The translations under genes were made by a program, and so were the position numbers. DNA of 64,000 nt, taken from assembly GCF_000733755.1 (NCBI RefSeq), contig NZ_JPOF01000002.1, positions 186,001 through 250,000 on the forward strand. The letters are read 5' to 3'. Below the pieces are notes generated by a model that was not told where the DNA came from, ran no database searches, and was given only the letters and a program-made list of their open reading frames with translations. The DNA comes from Lachnoclostridium phytofermentans. GTDB taxonomy: Bacteria; Bacillota; Clostridia; Lachnospirales; Lachnospiraceae. This document shows positions 61,091-64,000 of the stretch, piece by piece; position 1 is the first letter of the stretch; every line of letters begins with the position of its first letter.

Positions 61091-62320
61091 CTATAGTTTT
61101 CCATCCTGTAAGAAACGTTCTCCAAGACCGTAGTTCTCTACTACATAGTCAATATCCTTATCTCCACGGCCGCTTAAAGAAACTAGGATGGATCCTCTTC
61201 TTCTCTTCCTTGCTTCCTTCATCGCATATGCGACAGCGTGGGAACTCTCGATTGCAGGGATGATACCTTCAAAACGTGACAACTTAAAGAATGCTTCCAT
61301 TGCTTCTTCATCGGAGATTGTTTCATATGAAATACGACCAAGATCATGTAAAAAGGCATGTTCCGGTCCAACCGATGGATAATCCAATCCACTGGCGATC
61401 GAGTATACTGGTGCAGGTTCCCCTTGCTCGTCTTTTAACATAATACTTTCAAATCCATGCATAATTCCCTTTTCCCCATATGCCATCGAAGCAGCATGGT
61501 CTCCAAGTTTTGGTCCACGCCCCAATGGTTCTACACCAACAATATCTACTGGTTCTTCCAGAAATGGAATAAACATGCCCGCAGCATTACTTCCACCACC
61601 AACACAAGCACAAACAACATCTGGTAACAGTCCTGTCATCTCTTTAAATTGGTCTTTAGCTTCATAGCCAATTACGGATTGAAAATCACGCACCATCATA
61701 GGAAATGGATGTGGACCTAGAGCAGATCCTATACAGTAGATAGAATCTTTATAATTTTTAGCATAAGATTCAAATGCAGAATCCACAGCCTCTTTCAAGG
61801 TCTTTAATCCGTGCGTTACTGGAACTACCTTGGCACCAAGAATCTTCATTCTAGTAACATTGGGAGCCTGTTTTGCAATATCCACTTCTCCCATATGTAT
61901 CTCACAATCTAGATGAAAGAAGGCTGCTGCTGTTGCAAGAGCTACACCGTGTTGACCTGCTCCTGTTTCTGCAATCAAACGTTTCTTTCCCATGAATTTT
62001 GCCAACAAACCTTCTCCCATACAATGGTTTAACTTATGAGCACCCGTATGGTTTAAGTCTTCTCTCTTTAGATAAATCTGGCAATTCCCAATTTCTCTTG
62101 ATAATCTCTCACAGTGATATACCGGTGTTGGTCTACCTTGAAATTCTTTACGAATTCTTCTTAATTCGTTAATAAATTGAGAGGAATGGCAGATATTTTG
62201 ATAAGCCTCATTAATTTCCTCAAAGGCAGGAATCAACTCCTCTGGTAAATACGCTCCACCATAAGGTCCAAAACGCCCATCTTTATCTGGATAATTCTTT
62301 AAATATGTTTTAAAATCCAT
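61091..62320 (-). CDS. trpB: Tryptophan synthase beta chain
   Basis: This 409-residue PLP enzyme makes tryptophan from indole and serine. Motifs are the PLP lysine in [17 protein letters not shown] and G-G-G-S-N-A. It follows the TrpB1 pattern (with an R-x-x-P-T-P-V-Y region), but several usually invariant positions differ. It has K-L-N-H-C in place of K-I-N-N, and [10 protein letters not shown]. No trpA or other trp gene is near and no T-box is visible. GGAGG precedes the ATG at 62320. It follows the mutarotase-like gene by about 100 bases. Confidence 0.93.
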   Translation of the reverse strand: MDFKTYLKNYPDKDGRFGPYGGAYLPEELIPAFEEINEAYQNICHSSQFINELRRIRKEFQGRPTPVYHCERLSREIGNCQIYLKREDLNHTGAHKLNHCMGEGLLAKFMGKKRLIAETGAGQHGVALATAAAFFHLDCEIHMGEVDIAKQAPNVTRMKILGAKVVPVTHGLKTLKEAVDSAFESYAKNYKDSIYCIGSALGPHPFPMMVRDFQSVIGYEAKDQFKEMTGLLPDVVCACVGGGSNAAGMFIPFLEEPVDIVGVEPLGRGPKLGDHAASMAYGEKGIMHGFESIMLKDEQGEPAPVYSIASGLDYPSVGPEHAFLHDLGRISYETISDEEAMEAFFKLSRFEGIIPAIESSHAVAYAMKEARKRRRGSILVSLSGRGDKDIDYVVENYGLGERFLQDGKL

Positions 62321-62423
62321 GAACTTCCCTCCATTAGTGTAAAGCATCAACTCTTTACCACTTTACTTTACTGTATTATTACCACATTATACAGCCGTTA
62401 GAGCGAACTTGCAACCTTAGATT

Positions 62424-63086
62424 CTAAAATTCGTCATTTTCTCCCATAGCAATCAGCGTTTCAATAAAGGTAAAATGCTGGTCATTTTCCCACAAGATAA
62501 AATGAGCACCAGGATCAACGGCTAACCAATCCTCAATCGCCTTTGAAGGCTTTGAGCTATCTCTTTTAATATTAATCTCCGTTTTAGGCTCTTCAAAATA
62601 AGAAAATAAGATATTCTCATGCAACCCAATGGATTGATACTTATCTCCGACAAGTAGTCCTTCCTCTGTGATTGCAACATGATGATACACATACGAAAAC
62701 ATGGTCTCTGGCTTTAGATATGCAATTCTACCTCTTCTTAACTCTGGTCTTGTTGCCCTTCTCCAGTCCTCTACTCCTTCTGGAATACAATGCCAGTAGA
62801 TATGATGCATTCTTACCCAGTCACGAGGTGTTTCTCCTCCGGGCCACTTTGCCAGACAGTCGTGTAATTTACCATACACTTCTTCTGGCGATAATTCTTC
62901 ACCCATCGATTCATAGTAGGCAAATAACATATTCTCATGGCGATAGAGACAGGCAGTCATAACTTTTTGTTCTTTTATTAGTTTCTTAATTTGTTCTTTT
63001 GTTTCCTCTAGTCTTTCCTCTAAATTTAGTCCTCCCTCATAGGAAATATGTGCACGGTAATGATAGCGGTAAATCATATCTTTCAT
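62424..63086 (-). CDS. Uncharacterised protein, resembles L-rhamnose-mutarotase-fold proteins
   Basis: This 220-residue protein has a middle segment L-Y-R-H-E-N-M-L-F-A-Y-Y-E-S, then D-C-L-A-K-W-P-G and V-R-M-H-H-I-Y-W. This is reminiscent of the small L-rhamnose mutarotase (RhaM) fold. The second half repeats a similar pattern (I-G-L-H-E-N-I-L-F-S-Y-F-E), suggesting a tandem or two-domain version. RhaM proteins are about 105 residues, so this is double length. The function is inferred weakly; a pectin or rhamnose link fits the nearby GH28. Confidence 0.5.
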   Translation of the reverse strand: MKDMIYRYHYRAHISYEGGLNLEERLEETKEQIKKLIKEQKVMTACLYRHENMLFAYYESMGEELSPEEVYGKLHDCLAKWPGGETPRDWVRMHHIYWHCIPEGVEDWRRATRPELRRGRIAYLKPETMFSYVYHHVAITEEGLLVGDKYQSIGLHENILFSYFEEPKTEINIKRDSSKPSKAIEDWLAVDPGAHFILWENDQHFTFIETLIAMGENDEF

Positions 63087-63457
63087 AAGCTTTTTATCTT
63101 CGATGGAAAGAAAATCCTTCCTTCACACCTATCCTTTCTGTAATTATTGATTATATAGTGTAATAAATCATTAAAAACTTTATTTTTCTTATCCCACTCC
63201 CTTGTTTAGATTCTTCTCATATGCCAAGGTCAAATAATTGATGAAACTCCATTTTGAGGCTATTATCGGATTTACGAAGCTAATCGAACCTTTGATTGAC
63301 GTTTGAGTAGCAACTTTTTTAAATATGCTACAGTTCACTCGTCAAATTTATTATGTCATCATTATATCGTTAACTCTAATGAAAAGAAAGTATCTTTATT
63401 TCCTTTCGTCTTTCCATTCCTCACCGCTTATCTTTTTTACTACATCACAACGAATAT
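63087..63457. other. Intergenic region between lysS and the mutarotase-like gene
   Basis: No gene is seen. A segment at 63265-63288 (ATCGGATTTACG, then GCTAA and ACCTTT) is a diverged copy of a stretch at 56325-56354. Partly paired GACG/CGTC and GTAGC/GCTAC segments occur around 63295-63345. Confidence 0.5.
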
Positions 63458-64000
63458 CTACTCGTTATTTAATGGTCTCATGATTGGAAATAATACCGTA
63501 TCTCTTAAGTTTTCCTGCCCGGTTATCACTTGAAGGAAGCGGTCTATCCCCATACCCCAACCAGAAATCGGTGGCATACCATATTCCATCGCAGTGATAT
63601 AATCAAAATCCATTGTCATGGCTTCTTCATCACCATTTGCCTTAGCCTTTGCTTGTTCTAATAAACGCTTCTTTTGTTCTACCGGATCTACCAGTTCTGA
63701 ATACGCATTAATCACTTCTGCACCATTAATAATCAACTGAAAACGATCTGCAATTTCTTTATTATCGTCATTTGCACGGGCTAAAGGGGATAGTGAAGTA
63801 GGATGCTCCGTTAAAAAAGTAGGGGAGATAATCTTTGGACGACTGACCTTTTTGTATAGTAAGTCAATAAGATTCCCCTTACTAAGCTGCTCTACTGGAG
63901 TTTCTGATTGTAATTCAATTCCTACTTCCCGAATCTTATCTAACAAACTTTGTGTGTCTTTGTATGAATTGATGTCTATTCCACAGTCTTTTATTAGCAG
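63458..64000 (-). CDS. lysS: Lysyl-tRNA synthetase (class II), 3' part only
   Basis: The frame is open to the window edge, giving 180 visible C-terminal residues. They show A-D-R-F-Q-L-I-I-N-G-A-E-V-I-N-A-Y-S-E-L (class II motif 2 region downstream part), the D-F-D-Y-I segment and motif 3 G-M-G-I-D-R-F. The motif 3 context (S-G-W-G-M-G-I-D-R-F-L-Q-V-I-T, N-L-R-D-T-V-L-F-P) departs from the common G-G-L-G-I-G-I-D-R-L of bacterial LysS. It therefore belongs to a divergent branch and may be a second LysRS. The start lies outside the window. Confidence 0.9.
   Translation of the reverse strand: MLIKDCGIDINSYKDTQSLLDKIREVGIELQSETPVEQLSKGNLIDLLYKKVSRPKIISPTFLTEHPTSLSPLARANDDNKEIADRFQLIINGAEVINAYSELVDPVEQKKRLLEQAKAKANGDEEAMTMDFDYITAMEYGMPPISGWGMGIDRFLQVITGQENLRDTVLFPIMRPLNNE

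Noticed and set aside
62321-62423. T-box leader for trpB
   Set aside because: The gap is only about 100 bases and lacks the T-box consensus (TGGNACCGCG) and a specifier stem.

Overview
The window reads as a stretch of chromosome from a low-GC, spore-forming, anaerobic Firmicute of the Lachnospiraceae / Clostridium phytofermentans type. The basis is AT-rich DNA, strong AGGAGG ribosome sites, a complete spoIIIA operon, the Firmicute-type L27 precursor with its Prp protease, a LexA/YneA-like divergon and a pectin-degrading enzyme. The species is an inference from gene content; no search was run. Most genes lie on the minus strand. No tRNA, rRNA, CRISPR array, phage or complete insertion sequence was found.

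Layout, left to right: (1) 1-6.5 kb: a large Ig-like (Big_2) surface protein, a secreted CAP protein behind a WalR-like box, and YebC followed by a decayed Dabb gene. (2) 6.6-14.4 kb: a housekeeping operon read right to left, asp23, then nusB-xseA-xseB-ispA-dxs-tlyA-nadK-argR. (3) 14.7-20.5 kb: spoIIIAA to spoIIIAH, the mother-cell side of the sporulation feeding-tube channel. (4) 20.5-22.8 kb: a plus-strand insert (aroE, a PadR regulator and a possibly frameshifted hypothetical gene). (5) 22.9-26.4 kb: efp-pepP-aroQ-aroK-yqeG. (6) 26.4-32.4 kb: a cre-flanked gluconate 5-dehydrogenase, an aldose-epimerase-like protein, a glutamine amidotransferase and an EF-G paralogue. (7) 32.9-36.5 kb: aroF-tyrA-aroA on the plus strand. 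With aroE, aroQ and aroK this gives most of the shikimate pathway within 16 kb, in three separate transcription units. (8) 37.5-39 kb: a divergent SOS pair, a YneA-like LysM protein and LexA, with four LexA boxes. (9) 39.2-44 kb: rplU-prp-rpmA-obgE-yhbY-nadD-yqeK-rsfS. (10) 44-53.8 kb: an accessory block (YgjP-like peptidase, spore-coat-kinase-like protein, DegV, autoregulated MarR, LCP ligase, ECF sigma/anti-sigma pair, small proteins) lying between rplU and its usual upstream neighbours. (11) 53.9-58.3 kb: those neighbours, RNase G, the DUF2344 protein and a radical SAM protein. (12) 58.5-64 kb: a membrane protein, a GH28 polygalacturonase, a stand-alone trpB, a rhamnose-mutarotase-like protein and the 3' part of a lysyl-tRNA synthetase.

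The most unusual content is non-coding. There is a family of five palindromic elements, four of which sit immediately behind gene-specific terminators. A short, strongly promoted, self-terminated transcript carries an 8-codon ORF ahead of a kinase-like gene. Six 17-bp repeats lie upstream of the ECF sigma gene, whose anti-sigma partner carries an 18-bp coding repeat. A perfect operator palindrome precedes the aromatic operon, and a 126-bp MITE-like element sits inside the ribosomal-protein/obgE cluster.
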